Positions 50,059-60,359 of a DNA stretch of 64,000 bases are shown in pieces. The notes below the pieces were generated by a model that was not told the origin of the DNA, did no database searches, and was given only the letters and a program-made list of their open reading frames with translations. Numbering within the stretch: position 1 is the stretch's first letter; each line of letters begins with the position of its first letter. Both the position numbers and the translations under genes were made by a program. The stretch lies in the NCBI GenBank assembly GCA_013289695.1, contig JABCZK010000002.1, positions 1 to 64,000 of the forward strand, in the 5' to 3' direction. Source of the stretch: Acidobacteriota bacterium. Its GTDB lineage: Bacteria; Acidobacteriota; Terriglobia; Acidiferrales; UBA7541.

Positions 50059-50997
50059 TCAGAAGGTGATGCGGTAGCGCAGGACGCGCGATTCGGGTGC
50101 GTCGAGGACCAGCAATTCACCCCGCGGGTTGATGGCGAGCGCGGGCGCTTTGCGGCCGGCCTGGCCGAGTTCGGGAGCAAGATCCACATCCGATTTTCCC
50201 GCGCCATCGACGGTGCTGGCGACGTGCAGCATGCGTCCGTCGGAATCCATCACGAAGATGCAATTGTTCCACACCGCGAACCCTGCGCCGGGACTCCAGG
50301 TGACTCCCGTGGCGCCGGCCGTGATCTCCGTGATCAGGTGACCTTCGCGGGTGAACTTCATGATGCCGCCCGAGGGCGTTCCCAGGTACAGGAAATTATC
50401 GGGGCCTGCCACGAGCGGGCCGAAATGTTGCGCGCCCGGGAAAGTCTCGCGCGGCTCCCAGGTTTGCACCAAACGCAAACGGGGCGTGTAGCTGAAAACT
50501 TTGCCAGCGTGCTGGTCGAACACGTGAATCAGTCCGTCATCGCCCACAGCCGCGCTCAGCGTGTTTCCGGCCACCGGGCGCGTCCGCAGGCGCAGTTCGC
50601 GGTAGTGATCGCCATTGGACATGAAAATGAAAACGCTATTGCGGACGGGGTCGGTGACGTACAGCGTGCCGTCGCGGTCCACTGCAATGGATTGCGGGTG
50701 ATTCAGTCCGTCTTCCTGAAAGGAGAGCAGTGGTTTCCCTTCCGGCGCAAATTTGGAAATGAAGGCGCTGCCGGAATCCACGATGAATACGTCGCCGAGA
50801 GAATTCGTGGCGATCCCCGAGGGCTGCTGCATTTGGCCTGGCCCGTTGCCCGGCGCGCCCCATTGGCCGATATACTTCAAGGTGGGGGTCGCGGGCGATC
50901 GAGGCAGAGGTTCGGAGGTGGCTTGCGAGCAGCCGGAGATCGCGACCGAACAATAGAGAAGCAAGGCCGCGCCGAAAATCATCGCACGATACGCCAT
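50059..50997 (-). CDS. NHL-repeat lipoprotein
   Basis: The 312-residue protein has a signal ending in the lipobox A-I-S-G-C23, so it is lipid-anchored. The mature part is a beta-propeller of NHL-type blades: P-S-G-I-A-T-N-S-L-G-D-V-F-I-V-D, P-Q-S-I-A-V-D-R-D-G-T-L-Y-V and A-V-G-D-D-G-L-I-H-V. These bind proteins or ligands rather than catalyse reactions. It resembles the propeller at 4614-5750 in style. The neighbouring minus-strand gene at 51062 starts 64 bases away and may share its transcript. Confidence 0.82.
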   Translation of the reverse strand: MAYRAMIFGAALLLYCSVAISGCSQATSEPLPRSPATPTLKYIGQWGAPGNGPGQMQQPSGIATNSLGDVFIVDSGSAFISKFAPEGKPLLSFQEDGLNHPQSIAVDRDGTLYVTDPVRNSVFIFMSNGDHYRELRLRTRPVAGNTLSAAVGDDGLIHVFDQHAGKVFSYTPRLRLVQTWEPRETFPGAQHFGPLVAGPDNFLYLGTPSGGIMKFTREGHLITEITAGATGVTWSPGAGFAVWNNCIFVMDSDGRMLHVASTVDGAGKSDVDLAPELGQAGRKAPALAINPRGELLVLDAPESRVLRYRITF

Positions 50998-51061
50998 GCC
51001 TCAAATTTAGCGCAATCGGCGGCGGGCGCGGGTTCAAATGATTGCAGATGAAACGCGGTGA

Positions 51062-52141
51062 TTAACGGGTGCGTTTCCGAGGTTTCAGAGCGCTGCCACC
51101 CTTCACGCGGCGGACGATGGTCTGGTGCATTTGATAGGTGCGGCGCTCCAGCGCGCCGTTGCTTGAATCCAGAAATGAAAATGTAATGTCCATGTCAGGT
51201 CCCGCAGACTGCAAGCGTTGAATGGGCAGCTTGCCGCAGACATTGCTTTCGACGAATGCGGTCTCGTAGCGATCCTTTTGCTTGCCCCAGGTGTACACGC
51301 GAAGTGAAGTGAAATCGCACGGCTGGCCCTCGGGGCCGTGCGTGCCGAGGAGCAAATATTGCGTCATGGGTTTGCCGGAAGCGGATGGCACGCGGTTCAA
51401 CTCACTCCAGGCGACGATGCGCATTCCGGCGGAAGTGGCATAGTCCGGCAGGGGAGACGGAACATCGAGTTCAACGAAGCGGCCTAGTAGCCATCCGGCC
51501 AGGACGGCCTGATCGGTGAGGTGCGCGCGGACGAGCCACCAGTCCTCTTTTTTGGCCCCTGGCCTATCGTCTGATTTCCGCGCGTCTGATTTGCGGGATT
51601 TCGATTTACGGACGTCTGATTTCGCGGGCTCGGACGCCGGCGCATCGGCGGCTTCTTCATCAACGCTGGAGGCGGCGGCCGGCGCGACGAACTCGGGCTG
51701 GCGCGCCATCATGTCGACGGGAATATCTTTGTTCAACTGGCGGACGCGCGGCGAATCGCGCCCCGGTTCGATGCGCAGATTGCTGAGGACTCGGGTGTGA
51801 CCACGCGCGACCACCGGCATAGTGGCCGACTTCGTTTCCAGGTCGTTCAGAGTTTGCCAGAGATCCGCCGACAACACATCCCTCTCCCCAATCCAGCCAA
51901 CGACTCCAGCGGAAGTGCGTACTTTCACCTGATTCTGAAATCTCTGCAGAACCTCGAGGCGATCACCGAAACTGACCGTGGCGACCGGTTCGCGAACCTG
52001 GGCCGAAGTGCTGAAGACAGTAACCGTGCGGCCTCCGGCATATCCGGTTTCCAGCGGCGAAGCGGCATGATGAAAGCGTACATAGAGTGCCACCACCAGG
52101 ACCAGAAGCAGCGCGGAGCCCAACAAGACTTTCCGAATCAC
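51062..52141 (-). CDS. Membrane-anchored SH3-like domain protein
   Basis: The 359-residue protein has one N-terminal membrane helix (V-L-L-G-S-A-L-L-L-V-L-V-V-A-L-Y) and a periplasmic SH3-like region (V-F-S-T-S-A-Q-V-R, V-S-F-G-D-R-L-E-V-L-Q-R, V-R-T-S-A-G-V-V-G-W-I). A second SH3-like repeat follows, then a Lys/Ser/Asp-rich linker (S-D-V-R-K-S-K-S-R-K-S-D). The GTG at 52141 has GGAG at good spacing; an ATG at 52195 is possible. The C-terminal 150 residues are unassigned. Binding to peptidoglycan is a usual role of bacterial SH3 domains; this is an inference. Confidence 0.78.
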   Translation of the reverse strand: MIRKVLLGSALLLVLVVALYVRFHHAASPLETGYAGGRTVTVFSTSAQVREPVATVSFGDRLEVLQRFQNQVKVRTSAGVVGWIGERDVLSADLWQTLNDLETKSATMPVVARGHTRVLSNLRIEPGRDSPRVRQLNKDIPVDMMARQPEFVAPAAASSVDEEAADAPASEPAKSDVRKSKSRKSDARKSDDRPGAKKEDWWLVRAHLTDQAVLAGWLLGRFVELDVPSPLPDYATSAGMRIVAWSELNRVPSASGKPMTQYLLLGTHGPEGQPCDFTSLRVYTWGKQKDRYETAFVESNVCGKLPIQRLQSAGPDMDITFSFLDSSNGALERRTYQMHQTIVRRVKGGSALKPRKRTR

Positions 52142-52393
52142 AGCCGAGCTCCAAAGCGAATGCTCGCGGCGCGCACGGCGCAGAAGCGGGGGCAATCGTT
52201 TCCAGTAGGCGTTGGTGTGGATCGCGTCATCGTCAAAAATGGGTGATGGAAGATTCTACACTAACCGCGCGGCGCAACCCCGCGCGGGACGTGGCAAAGG
52301 TTTCCATGCGCCGTGAGCCGAGAGTTTTTTCGATTCTGATACAATGCGGGGCGCGCGGCGAGAGTCAACGGATGTGCCCGCGGGAGGGACGGA

Positions 52394-52840
52394 ATGCAGG
52401 GTCTGGAAAGATTGAAGCCGCTGGCGCTTTTGCTCCTCCGCGTCGGATTGGGAGTTATTCTGGTGTTTCACGGCTATCCGAAGCTGTTCACGCACACGCA
52501 CGAAGCTATGCAGGGTTTCGAGCACATGGGATTCCCCACTTATTTCGTTTACATCGCTGGAGTAATTGAGTTCTTTGGCGGCTGCCTGCTAATCCTGGGA
52601 TTGTTCACGCGGATTGCGGGATTGCTCGTTGCGGGCGAAATGGCCGTGGCGCTCGTGAAAGTGCATGGATTGCTTTCGAATCCAGCTAAGGTGGACAACT
52701 ACCAATTTCCCTTGGCCATAGCGGTCGGCGCGTTTACGCTGGCGGCGCTGGGCGCCGGATTGATATCCATTGACCAGGCAATTTACGGCGAGCGGCGCGG
52801 ATCTTTTTCGCGCAGAGCGAAAGGCAAAGGCCGCGACTGA
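52394..52840 (+). CDS. DoxX-family membrane protein
   Basis: The 148-residue protein has four membrane helices and the family pattern L-A-L-L-L-L-R-V-G-L-G-V-I-L-V-F-H-G at the start, with E-F-F-G-G-C-L-L-I-L-G-L-F-T-R in the second helix. It is related to the DoxX subunit of quinol oxidases; many members have unknown roles in redox or thiol stress. The GGAGGGA upstream supports the ATG. It stands alone. Confidence 0.86.
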   Translation: MQGLERLKPLALLLLRVGLGVILVFHGYPKLFTHTHEAMQGFEHMGFPTYFVYIAGVIEFFGGCLLILGLFTRIAGLLVAGEMAVALVKVHGLLSNPAKVDNYQFPLAIAVGAFTLAALGAGLISIDQAIYGERRGSFSRRAKGKGRD

Positions 52841-52892
52841 TCGGCAGAGCCTGCCGGGTGCCGCGTGGCAGCGCAACATTTTCCGGAAACGC

Positions 52893-53261
52893 TTAGGCCG
52901 TCTGGGCCGAGCCGTGTCCAGGTGCGGAAGGCGCGGCGGGTTGCGCCACTACCTCCACCGGTATCGGCGGAGGCGCCTGCGGGATCACCAGCCAGGCGAT
53001 GAAATAGCCTAGCACCGCTGGCACCAGCGGAAACGGGAAAATAATCAGCAATACCCAGACCAGCCGAACGATTGTGGAATCCACGTCCATATATTCGGCG
53101 ATGCCGCCGCAGACGCCGCCCAGCTTGCAATCGGTGGAAGAACGCATCAGACGCTTCTGCGGGCGCGGCGCGGCGCTGGGCGCGCTGCTCTGCCGGGCAC
53201 CGCAGTAGTAGCAAAAATTCGAATATTCGGCGATTTCCTTGTGACAACTCTGACAATTCAT
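52893..53261 (-). CDS. Zinc-ribbon plus PspC-domain membrane protein
   Basis: The 122-residue protein starts with a zinc ribbon (C-Q-S-C, then C-Y-Y-C), followed by a basic linker and a PspC domain. The domain has [10 protein letters not shown] near its start and a membrane helix [14 protein letters not shown]. The tail is Pro/Ala-rich. PspC proteins take part in envelope stress in the phage-shock system, but no other psp gene is near. The ribbon-PspC fusion is common in several phyla. Confidence 0.88.
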   Translation of the reverse strand: MNCQSCHKEIAEYSNFCYYCGARQSSAPSAAPRPQKRLMRSSTDCKLGGVCGGIAEYMDVDSTIVRLVWVLLIIFPFPLVPAVLGYFIAWLVIPQAPPPIPVEVVAQPAAPSAPGHGSAQTA

Positions 53262-53359
53262 GATTTTACCCTCCCGAGCGGTTCGTGCTCGAGCTTCACC
53301 CGCTTACTTTAGTATACGAACGGAGTGATTGAAAGGTTTCATGCGACGGCCTGGCCGGG

Positions 53360-55516
53360 CTAATAGGCCATCAGGTCGCGAATGGCGCGAGCTATGTCCT
53401 CGGTTTGCGGTAGGATGGCGTCTTCGAGCCTGGGTTGATAGGCGACGAAAGTGTCGGTAGCGGCCACGCGACGAACCGGGGCGGCGAGTTCGTCGAATAA
53501 TTCGTCGGCAATTCGCGCGGCGATTTCCGCGCCGTAGCCCCAGGAGCGCGTGTCTTCGTAGGCCACCAGGACGCGATTGGTCTTGCGAACCGTTGCGGCA
53601 ATCGCTTCCCAATCGTAGGGGCTTAGCGAACGCAGGTCCAGAATTTCGGCGGAGATTCCGTTACGCGCCAGTTCTGCTGCGGCAACTTCCGCGCGATGCA
53701 CCACAGCGCCATAAGTGATCACGCTGACGTCCGTGCCTTCCCGCACCATGCGGGCCTTGCCAAAAGGAACGGTGAAATCCGGTCCAGGATATTCCGAGCG
53801 ATTGTAGGGCTGGCGGTATAAATGCTTGTGCTCGAGGAACAGAACGGGATCGTCCGAGCGGATCGCGGTGCGCAGCAGGCCGCATACATCGAGCGCGGTG
53901 GAAGGCATCACCACGCGCAGGCCGGGAATATGCGTGAAAGTAACCTCGCCACACTGGCTGTGATAAATCGCGCCGCCAGTGAGGTAGCCGCCGATGGCAA
54001 CGCGAATGACGACCGGCGATTTGAAATTCCCGGCGGAACGCCAACGAATCGTGGCCATTTCGTTACGCAGCTGCATCATGGCCGGCCAGATGTAGTCGAA
54101 AAACTGAATCTCAGGAACCGGCTTTAGGCCGCGAATGGCCATGCCGATGGAGCGGCCGACGATATTCGCTTCGGCAAGCGGTGAATTGAAAACGCGCTGC
54201 GAGCCAAATTTGCGCTGCAAGCCTGCCGTGGCTTTGAAGACGCCGCCCTTTCCTTTCACGGTGGCCAGGCTTTCTTCGCGGCTGCAATCAGCGACGTCTT
54301 CGCCAAAGACGACGATGCGTTCGTCGCGCTTCATTTCGTCGAGCAGCGTGATCGAGACCATTTCGACCATCGTTTTCGGATGGCCTTCTTTTCTTGGAGT
54401 GGCCTCGAAATCGCGGGAGGCGGGATCCACGTCGGGCGAGTAAACCCACTTGTAGATCGAGTCCGGTGTCGGGAGTTCAGCCGCAAGCGCGCGATCGGTG
54501 GCTTCAATGATTTCGCGATCTACCTCGGCTTCCAGGGCTTCAATCTCGCTTTCTTCCAGGATGCCTTCACGCACCAGGAACATTGCGAATTTCGGCAGCG
54601 GGTCGCGCTGCGCTTCGGCGGAACGTTCGGGCTCGCACTTGTAGAGCTTTTCGTCGTCGGAAAGCGAGTGCGAATACGGACGGATAACGTGCGCGTGGAT
54701 CAGCGCCGGACCTTTGCGGGCGCGGCAATGTTCGGCGGCGCGGCGCAACGCGGCATAACTTTCCAGCGGCTCGGTGCCGTCGCATTCCTCGACGTACAGG
54801 TTCGGGTAATTTCTGACCAGCTTGGAGATACTGCCGCCGGGAGTCTGCACTTCGACGGGGACGGAAATGGCGTAGCCGTTGTCTTCAATAAGATAGAGAA
54901 CCGGGAGGCGTTTGCTGGAGGCGGTGTTGAGGGATTCGTAAAATTCGCCTTCGCTGGTGGTGCCGTCGCCGGCGGAAACGTAAGTAATCTCGTCGCGGTG
55001 GAAAGAGACTGTGGCGCCCATGGGGGCTTTGCGCGCCTGGTCGAAGGCCTTGGGAAATTTTTCGAAATAGGACGCGCTTTCCGCCGCGCCGATGGCGTGC
55101 AGGAATTGCGTGCCGGTTGGCGACGAGCGCGTAACCACGTTGAGATCGCGATTGCCCCAGTGCGAAGGCATCTGACGGCCGCCAGATGCGGGATCGGCTT
55201 TCGCGCCCACTCCCTGCAGTAACATATCGTAGGGAGTGACGCCGAGCATTAGCATCAGCGCGCGGTCGCGGTAGTGCGGGAAAAACCAATCGTAACTTGG
55301 TTTCAGGACCAAGCCGGCAGCGGCCAGGACGGCTTCGTGACCGGCGCCGCTGATCTGAAAGAAAAGGCGATTCTGGCGTTTCAGCTGGATCTCGCGATCG
55401 TCCAGGCGGCGGGACATAAACATGGTGCGATAGACGCGGAGCAGCGCGTCGCGCTCGAGGCCGTGGTATTTCGCTGGATCGTAATTCGCTAATTTCGTTT
55501 TTATCTGGGTCGGCAT
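53360..55516 (-). CDS. Fused E1 alpha/beta 2-oxoacid dehydrogenase
   Basis: The 718-residue protein joins both E1 subunits of a branched-chain 2-oxoacid or pyruvate dehydrogenase complex. The alpha half (about 1-350) has the thiamine-diphosphate motif [10 protein letters not shown] and E-D-N-G-Y-A-I, plus the loop [10 protein letters not shown]. The beta half (about 370-718) has V-V-F-G-E-D-V-A and N-S-P-L-A-E-A. The fusion of alpha and beta is common in Acidobacteriota and some others. No E2 or E3 gene is nearby. It decarboxylates the oxoacid and passes the acyl group to lipoyl-E2. Which oxoacid it uses is not clear. Confidence 0.92.
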   Translation of the reverse strand: MPTQIKTKLANYDPAKYHGLERDALLRVYRTMFMSRRLDDREIQLKRQNRLFFQISGAGHEAVLAAAGLVLKPSYDWFFPHYRDRALMLMLGVTPYDMLLQGVGAKADPASGGRQMPSHWGNRDLNVVTRSSPTGTQFLHAIGAAESASYFEKFPKAFDQARKAPMGATVSFHRDEITYVSAGDGTTSEGEFYESLNTASSKRLPVLYLIEDNGYAISVPVEVQTPGGSISKLVRNYPNLYVEECDGTEPLESYAALRRAAEHCRARKGPALIHAHVIRPYSHSLSDDEKLYKCEPERSAEAQRDPLPKFAMFLVREGILEESEIEALEAEVDREIIEATDRALAAELPTPDSIYKWVYSPDVDPASRDFEATPRKEGHPKTMVEMVSITLLDEMKRDERIVVFGEDVADCSREESLATVKGKGGVFKATAGLQRKFGSQRVFNSPLAEANIVGRSIGMAIRGLKPVPEIQFFDYIWPAMMQLRNEMATIRWRSAGNFKSPVVIRVAIGGYLTGGAIYHSQCGEVTFTHIPGLRVVMPSTALDVCGLLRTAIRSDDPVLFLEHKHLYRQPYNRSEYPGPDFTVPFGKARMVREGTDVSVITYGAVVHRAEVAAAELARNGISAEILDLRSLSPYDWEAIAATVRKTNRVLVAYEDTRSWGYGAEIAARIADELFDELAAPVRRVAATDTFVAYQPRLEDAILPQTEDIARAIRDLMAY

Positions 55517-55653
55517 CGGGCACTCTCGCCTTAGAGGCTCGTCGCGGGAATTAGGTACACACCATTATAGCGAATTGCGCGGCGCGGAGAGAAAAAACGC
55601 ACGCCGCAATCCCTCTTGGATTACTGGGAAAATAGACAGGTATCGCGTGGCCA

Positions 55654-56058
55654 TCAGGACAGGGAGTCAAAAAGTTCCGCGGTTTCGGTGAATCCGGGCT
55701 GGCCTTGGCGAATGATCTCCGTTTTCGCCGATTTGAACGGCTCTTCGGCGGGGATGCGATCGAGCCAGCGCTGCAGCGAGAGCTTTTCGTGGTCGGAAAA
55801 ATCCAGCCGGACGAGGATGCGCACTTTGGCGCTGGGCTCGGCCGCGTCGCCCTTTGTTGCGGATTTCTTTTTGGAGGCGGCTGGCTTCTCGGCTGCTTTC
55901 CCGGACTCTTGCGAGTCGTCAGCCGCTTCGCGTTCGAATTTCAGGAGCATTTTCTTGCCAAGACGGAAGCCTTGCGTCCAGCCTTCCACTTTGTGTCGAG
56001 CCTGCTGCGCTACTTCTTCGTTGGTGCCGAAATCGAAAATCAGGAAGTCGTGAGCCAT
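55654..56058 (-). CDS. Hypothetical protein, 134 residues
   Basis: The protein has an N-terminal F-L-I-F-D-F-G-T-N-E-E-V-A-Q-Q-A-R-H, then a basic-acidic Lys/Ala/Ser linker (K-P-A-A-S-K-K-K-S-A-T-K), and a C-terminal R-I-L-V-R-L-D-F-S-D-H-E-K-L-S-L-Q-R-W. No family is recognised. A -10-like TATACA lies six bases before the ATG and no Shine-Dalgarno is seen, so a leaderless mRNA is possible. It is 137 bases downstream of the E1 start, on the same strand, but it precedes it in transcription direction. Confidence 0.65.
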   Translation of the reverse strand: MAHDFLIFDFGTNEEVAQQARHKVEGWTQGFRLGKKMLLKFEREAADDSQESGKAAEKPAASKKKSATKGDAAEPSAKVRILVRLDFSDHEKLSLQRWLDRIPAEEPFKSAKTEIIRQGQPGFTETAELFDSLS

Positions 56059-56476
56059 GGTTCATGTATAGCAAAATTTGGTGGCAGATGGCTAGGGGTG
56101 GGCGGTTTTGCGTGTGGAAAGGTGGGGCAAATTCAACGGCACCGCTGACGAACTCAGATGGACACTGCTAAAGGCGAGACTGAGAGAAAAGGCAGGACAC
56201 GCGGCGTGCGCGAGGGCGCTTCGACAATCGAAGAGCGATCCTTCGCTGCGCTCGGGATGACGGCGGCGACCGCACGCGGCCGGTGGGCGGTGTGCGCAGC
56301 GGTCAACTCGAAGTCAAAGATGGCACCAAACGCCATACAGGAGCAACCCGCGCCGGCGATGGAAATTGCGGCGTAAGACTGGGGTTGCGCGCGCGGATGC
56401 CGCGTGGTAGCCTCAGCGAATAAAAGGCGAAAGGCTGGCATCGGCGGGAGCTTGGCAATTTCAATTGGAGGTGGCG
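56059..56476. other. Intergenic region with an abundant genome-type string
   Basis: About 420 bases separate the divergent hypothetical and mrfA genes. The string ATCCTTCGCTGCGCTCGGGATGAC near 56239 is of a kind repeated in spacers; a related end, TTCGTCCGGGATGAC, occurs at 13963. No coding frame or RNA was recognised. Confidence 0.4.
56065..56070 (-). promoter_or_regulatory. -10-like box before the 55654-56058 gene
   Basis: TATACA on the minus strand ends six bases before the ATG at 56058, with no Shine-Dalgarno between, as expected of a leaderless transcript. No good -35 was found. Confidence 0.3.
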
Positions 56477-58906
56477 ATGGCCGCGTCGCAACATGGGTTG
56501 GCGGGAGGGCTGACGAGAGGTCTGGCGGTCCGCGCGAGCACGACCCTGGAGACGGTGCAGGAGGCGCTGGGAGCGCTGGTCGCGCGTTATCGCGCGGACG
56601 AAGTGCTGACGGTCGTGCGGCATATTCCGGCGCGCGAGGCGCAGTTCCGCGCGATGCCCACCTGGGTGCGGCCGGAGCTGGCGGCGGCTTATCACGCGAA
56701 GGGGATCGAAAAACTCTACACGCATCAAGCGGCGGCGGCGGAATTGGCGCATGCCGGGAAGAATTTCGTGGTGGTGACGCCGACGGCTTCGGGCAAGACG
56801 CTCTGTTACAACCTGCCAGTGCTAAATGCGGTGCTGAAGGACGCGGATACGCGCGCGCTGTACCTCTTCCCCACCAAGGCGCTGGCGCAGGATCAACTGG
56901 CGGAGCTGCACGACCTGGCGAAGCGGCTGGATGATGGCTTTGGCGTGTTTACGTACGACGGCGATACGCCGAGCGACGCGCGGCGGGCGATCCGCGAGCA
57001 CGGGCATGTGATCCTGACGAACCCGGACATGCTGCACACGGGAATCTTGCCGCACCACACCAAGTGGACGCGTGTGTTCGAGAATCTGCGCTATATCGTG
57101 CTAGATGAATTGCACACTTATCGCGGAGTTTTCGGCAGCCATCTGGCGAACGTGCTGCGGCGGCTTGCTCGCATCGCGGAATTCTATGGCTCGAAGCCGC
57201 AATTCATTTGCTGTTCGGCGACGATTGCCAATCCGGGAGAGCTGGCGGCGCAGCTGATCGCGGAGCCGGTACAAGTGGTGGAGGAAAACGGCGCGCCGGC
57301 GGCGGAGAAACTTTTCGTTTTCTACAACCCACCGATGGTGAATCGGAATTTGGGGATTCGCCGCAGCTATTTGAATGAGGCGACGCGCGTGGCGAAAGAG
57401 CTGCTGGCGCGCAAGCTGCAAACCATCGTATTTGCGAATAGCCGCTTGCATACCGAAGTGCTGCTAACTTATTTGCAGCAGGCGAATAGGCCGGGTCCCG
57501 GCGAAGCCGAGCCCATTCGCGGCTATCGCGGCGGATACCTGCCGGGAGAGCGCCGCGAAATTGAGCGCGGCTTGCGCGATGGGCGGATTCGCGGCGTCGT
57601 TGCCACGAGCGCGCTGGAATTGGGGATTGATATTGGTTCACTGGACGCGAGCGTGATGGCGGGATATGCAGGCTCAATCGCTTCCACATGGCAGCGCGCG
57701 GGACGCGCTGGACGAAGAAGCGGAACGTCGTGTGCGGTGATGGTCGCGTCATCGGCGCCGCTGGACCAGTTCATCGTGCAGCATCCGGACTATTTTTTCG
57801 GCCGCTCGCCGGAGCACGCTTACGTGCAGCCGGACAATCTGGAAATTCTGGTGAACCATTTGAAGTGCGCGGCGTTCGAGCTGCCGCTTCGACCTGAAGA
57901 ACGCTTCGGCGCCGTGGATTTGCCTGGCCTGTGCGAACGAATGAGCGAGGCGGGATTCCTGCATCGCAGCGGCGGGAATTGGCATTGGGTGCAGGAAGCT
58001 TATCCGGCGGACACGGTGAGCCTGCGATCGGTGACGTCTGACAATTTCGTGATCATTGATACCACCGGCGGGACGAATGGAGACGAAGACGGCGAGCCGG
58101 AAGTGATTGGCGAAGTAGACTTCTCTTCGGCGCTGACGACGGTGCATCCCAAGGCAATTTATCTGCACCAGGGGCAGCAATATCACGTGGAGCGGCTGGA
58201 TTTCGAGCAGCGCAAGGCCTACGTGAAAAGCGTGAACGTGGATTACTACACGGATGCGATACGTTACACGCAGGTGCGCGTGCTGGAGATTGCCGAAGAA
58301 GAGCAGGTCGCGGGGCCGGCGGTGCGGGCGCATGGCGACGCGCTGGTGCGGTCGCAGGTGGTGGGATTCAAGAAGATCAAGTTTTTCACGAATGAAAATA
58401 TCGGCGCAGGCAAGCTGGAGCTGCCGGAAAACGAAATGCACACGACGGCATTCTGGATCACGCTCGGACGCAAGCTGCTCGCTGAGCTGCCTTATGCGCT
58501 GTCGGATAGGCAGAACGGAATTCTGGGACTGCTTTATGCGATGGCTTCCATGGCCACTTTGCTGCTGATGTGCGACGCGCGGGATCTGGGGACCGCCGTG
58601 GGGGAGAGGCCTGCTCGTCCGGGCGTCGAAACCGAGTGGCAGGAATTTTCGGCGACGCTTGGTGATCCGGCGCAGATGAAGGAATCCTTCGAGCCGAATC
58701 TGTATTTGTACGATGCTTATCCCGGCGGGATCGGGTTCAGCGAGCCGCTGTTTCGCGTGCATGACATTTTGTTGCAGCGGACGCGCGAGCTGATTGTGGG
58801 TTGTCCTTGTGAGCGCGGGTGCCCTTCGTGCGTGGGGCCTGCCGGGGAGAAGTGCGAGAAGGCAAAGGAAGTGGCGCTCGCGATTTTGGAGCGGTTGTGT
58901 GCGTGA
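56477..58906 (+). CDS. mrfA: MrfA (YprA)-type DEAD/DEAH helicase
   Basis: The 809-residue protein is an SF2 helicase with Walker A P-T-A-S-G-K-T, D-E-L-H box, C-C-S-A-T motif III, S-A-L-E-L-G-I-D and Q-R-A-G-R-A-G-R. A C-terminal cysteine cluster C-P-C-E-R-G-C-P-S-C-V-G-P plus a further Cys follows, as in the DUF1998 zinc site of Bacillus MrfA. MrfA unwinds DNA in mitomycin-C lesion repair together with the exonuclease MrfB, whose gene follows here 59 bases later. The ATG at 56477 has GGAGG close upstream and is preferred over a TTG at 56465. Confidence 0.9.
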   Translation: MAASQHGLAGGLTRGLAVRASTTLETVQEALGALVARYRADEVLTVVRHIPAREAQFRAMPTWVRPELAAAYHAKGIEKLYTHQAAAAELAHAGKNFVVVTPTASGKTLCYNLPVLNAVLKDADTRALYLFPTKALAQDQLAELHDLAKRLDDGFGVFTYDGDTPSDARRAIREHGHVILTNPDMLHTGILPHHTKWTRVFENLRYIVLDELHTYRGVFGSHLANVLRRLARIAEFYGSKPQFICCSATIANPGELAAQLIAEPVQVVEENGAPAAEKLFVFYNPPMVNRNLGIRRSYLNEATRVAKELLARKLQTIVFANSRLHTEVLLTYLQQANRPGPGEAEPIRGYRGGYLPGERREIERGLRDGRIRGVVATSALELGIDIGSLDASVMAGYAGSIASTWQRAGRAGRRSGTSCAVMVASSAPLDQFIVQHPDYFFGRSPEHAYVQPDNLEILVNHLKCAAFELPLRPEERFGAVDLPGLCERMSEAGFLHRSGGNWHWVQEAYPADTVSLRSVTSDNFVIIDTTGGTNGDEDGEPEVIGEVDFSSALTTVHPKAIYLHQGQQYHVERLDFEQRKAYVKSVNVDYYTDAIRYTQVRVLEIAEEEQVAGPAVRAHGDALVRSQVVGFKKIKFFTNENIGAGKLELPENEMHTTAFWITLGRKLLAELPYALSDRQNGILGLLYAMASMATLLLMCDARDLGTAVGERPARPGVETEWQEFSATLGDPAQMKESFEPNLYLYDAYPGGIGFSEPLFRVHDILLQRTRELIVGCPCERGCPSCVGPAGEKCEKAKEVALAILERLCA

Positions 58907-58965
58907 TCGTAAATTCGAAAACTTTTATCGCACAGGCATAGAGTGAAACCGGAGATTGATCAGCG

Positions 58966-60312
58966 ATGAATGTGCGAGACCGATTTGCGTCTTTGGCGGC
59001 GCTGCGGCCGGCGCGGAAGGCTGGCGTTGCGGCGGAAAGTGCTGTGGCGGAGACCGCCGCGATCCGCGTGCGTGGATTTTCGCCCGCGCTTCCCGACGGG
59101 GCGGAGCGGCTGGCAGAAATGCTGCAGGCGAAAGCGTTGAGCAACTCGTTTGGCGAGCACCTGTCGGTGCGCAAATGGTTTTCGGAGGCGATTGGCTGCG
59201 AACCGCCGGAAGGCTCGGTGAACGCCGATGCGCTGCGGCTGCTCGCGCCGGGAGCTTGCGCGGAGGTGAGCGATCCGCGACAGTGGCTTTTTCTGGATAC
59301 GGAAACGACCGGGCTAATGGGCGGGACCGGGACTTATCCGTTCATGGTGGGGATCGCGTGGTGGGACGCGGGCGGACTAGAAGTGGAGCAGTTCTTCATG
59401 CGCGAACTCAGCGAAGAGCACGCCTTGCTGCTCACGCTGGCGGAGCGGATGACCGAGCGCCCGGTACTGGTGACGTTCAACGGAAAATCGTTTGACTGGC
59501 CGCTGCTGGAGACGCGTTATCGCATGACGAGAAAAATCCGGGCCGCGGCGCCGCGCGCGCATTTGGATTTTTTGCATCCAGCGCGAAACTTGTGGCGCGT
59601 GCACTTGGGATCGGTGCGCCTCGCGGAGCTCGAAAAACATGTGCTGGGTTGGAACCGTGGTGCGGACTTGATTTCGGAAATGATTCCGCAATTCTATTTC
59701 GATTATTTGCGCGGCGGACCGCCCGAGCCGCTGGTGCAGATCTTTCTCCACAATCAAATGGACCTGCGAGCTCTGGCGGGGCTCGCCAGCCGGATCGTCG
59801 CGGTGCTCGCTGACCCGCGGACGGACGGCGCAGACGGGCTCGAATTATACGGAGTTTCGCGCATTTGCGAGCGGCGCGGCGAAACGGCGCGGGCGAAGAA
59901 ACATTATGCGCAATCTCTCGAGGCCGTGCTTCCCGCGGAGACGGACCGGGCTGCGCGGCGGTCCCTCGCGCGCTTGGCGAAGCGCGAAGGCGATTTGCCG
60001 CTGGCGCTGAAACTCTGGGAGAGCATCTTGGGTGGCTCGCGCGAGGGTCTGGAGGCTTACAGACACCTGGCGATTCATTACGAGCGCCAGGTTCGCGAAC
60101 CGCAGCGCGCGGCCGTGCTGGTACGCCGGGCTCTTGCGGAGCTGCGGCGTCCGCCAAACCGGAGCGCCGGGCTAAGCGCTGCCCTGCTAAGGCGTTACAG
60201 GAGCGATTTCGAGCGCCGGTTGCAGCGCCTGGAACGCCGGATGCTTATCGCGCGGAGGACCGGCGGGACCCTGCTGGACGCCATTAATCCGGAGTCGCGG
60301 GCGAGAGATTAG
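58966..60312 (+). CDS. mrfB: MrfB (YprB)-type exonuclease with TPR-like tail
   Basis: The 448-residue protein has an RNase H-like DEDD exonuclease core with D111-T-E113-T-T-G-L, F-N-G-K-S-F-D177-W-P and N-Q-M-D266-L-R-A-L. The two acidic residues of the first motif, D177 and D266 are the expected metal ligands. A helical repeat region (about 290-430) of TPR-like character follows, with R-G-E-T-A-R-A-K-K-H-Y-A-Q-S-L. This is the domain order of B. subtilis MrfB, which acts with MrfA in repair of mitomycin lesions. It follows mrfA in the same direction. Confidence 0.88.
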   Translation: MNVRDRFASLAALRPARKAGVAAESAVAETAAIRVRGFSPALPDGAERLAEMLQAKALSNSFGEHLSVRKWFSEAIGCEPPEGSVNADALRLLAPGACAEVSDPRQWLFLDTETTGLMGGTGTYPFMVGIAWWDAGGLEVEQFFMRELSEEHALLLTLAERMTERPVLVTFNGKSFDWPLLETRYRMTRKIRAAAPRAHLDFLHPARNLWRVHLGSVRLAELEKHVLGWNRGADLISEMIPQFYFDYLRGGPPEPLVQIFLHNQMDLRALAGLASRIVAVLADPRTDGADGLELYGVSRICERRGETARAKKHYAQSLEAVLPAETDRAARRSLARLAKREGDLPLALKLWESILGGSREGLEAYRHLAIHYERQVREPQRAAVLVRRALAELRRPPNRSAGLSAALLRRYRSDFERRLQRLERRMLIARRTGGTLLDAINPESRARD

Positions 60313-60359
60313 GAATCCAATAGCGAAGATTTCGACGCGGCGGGGCAAAGGGAGCTCTC

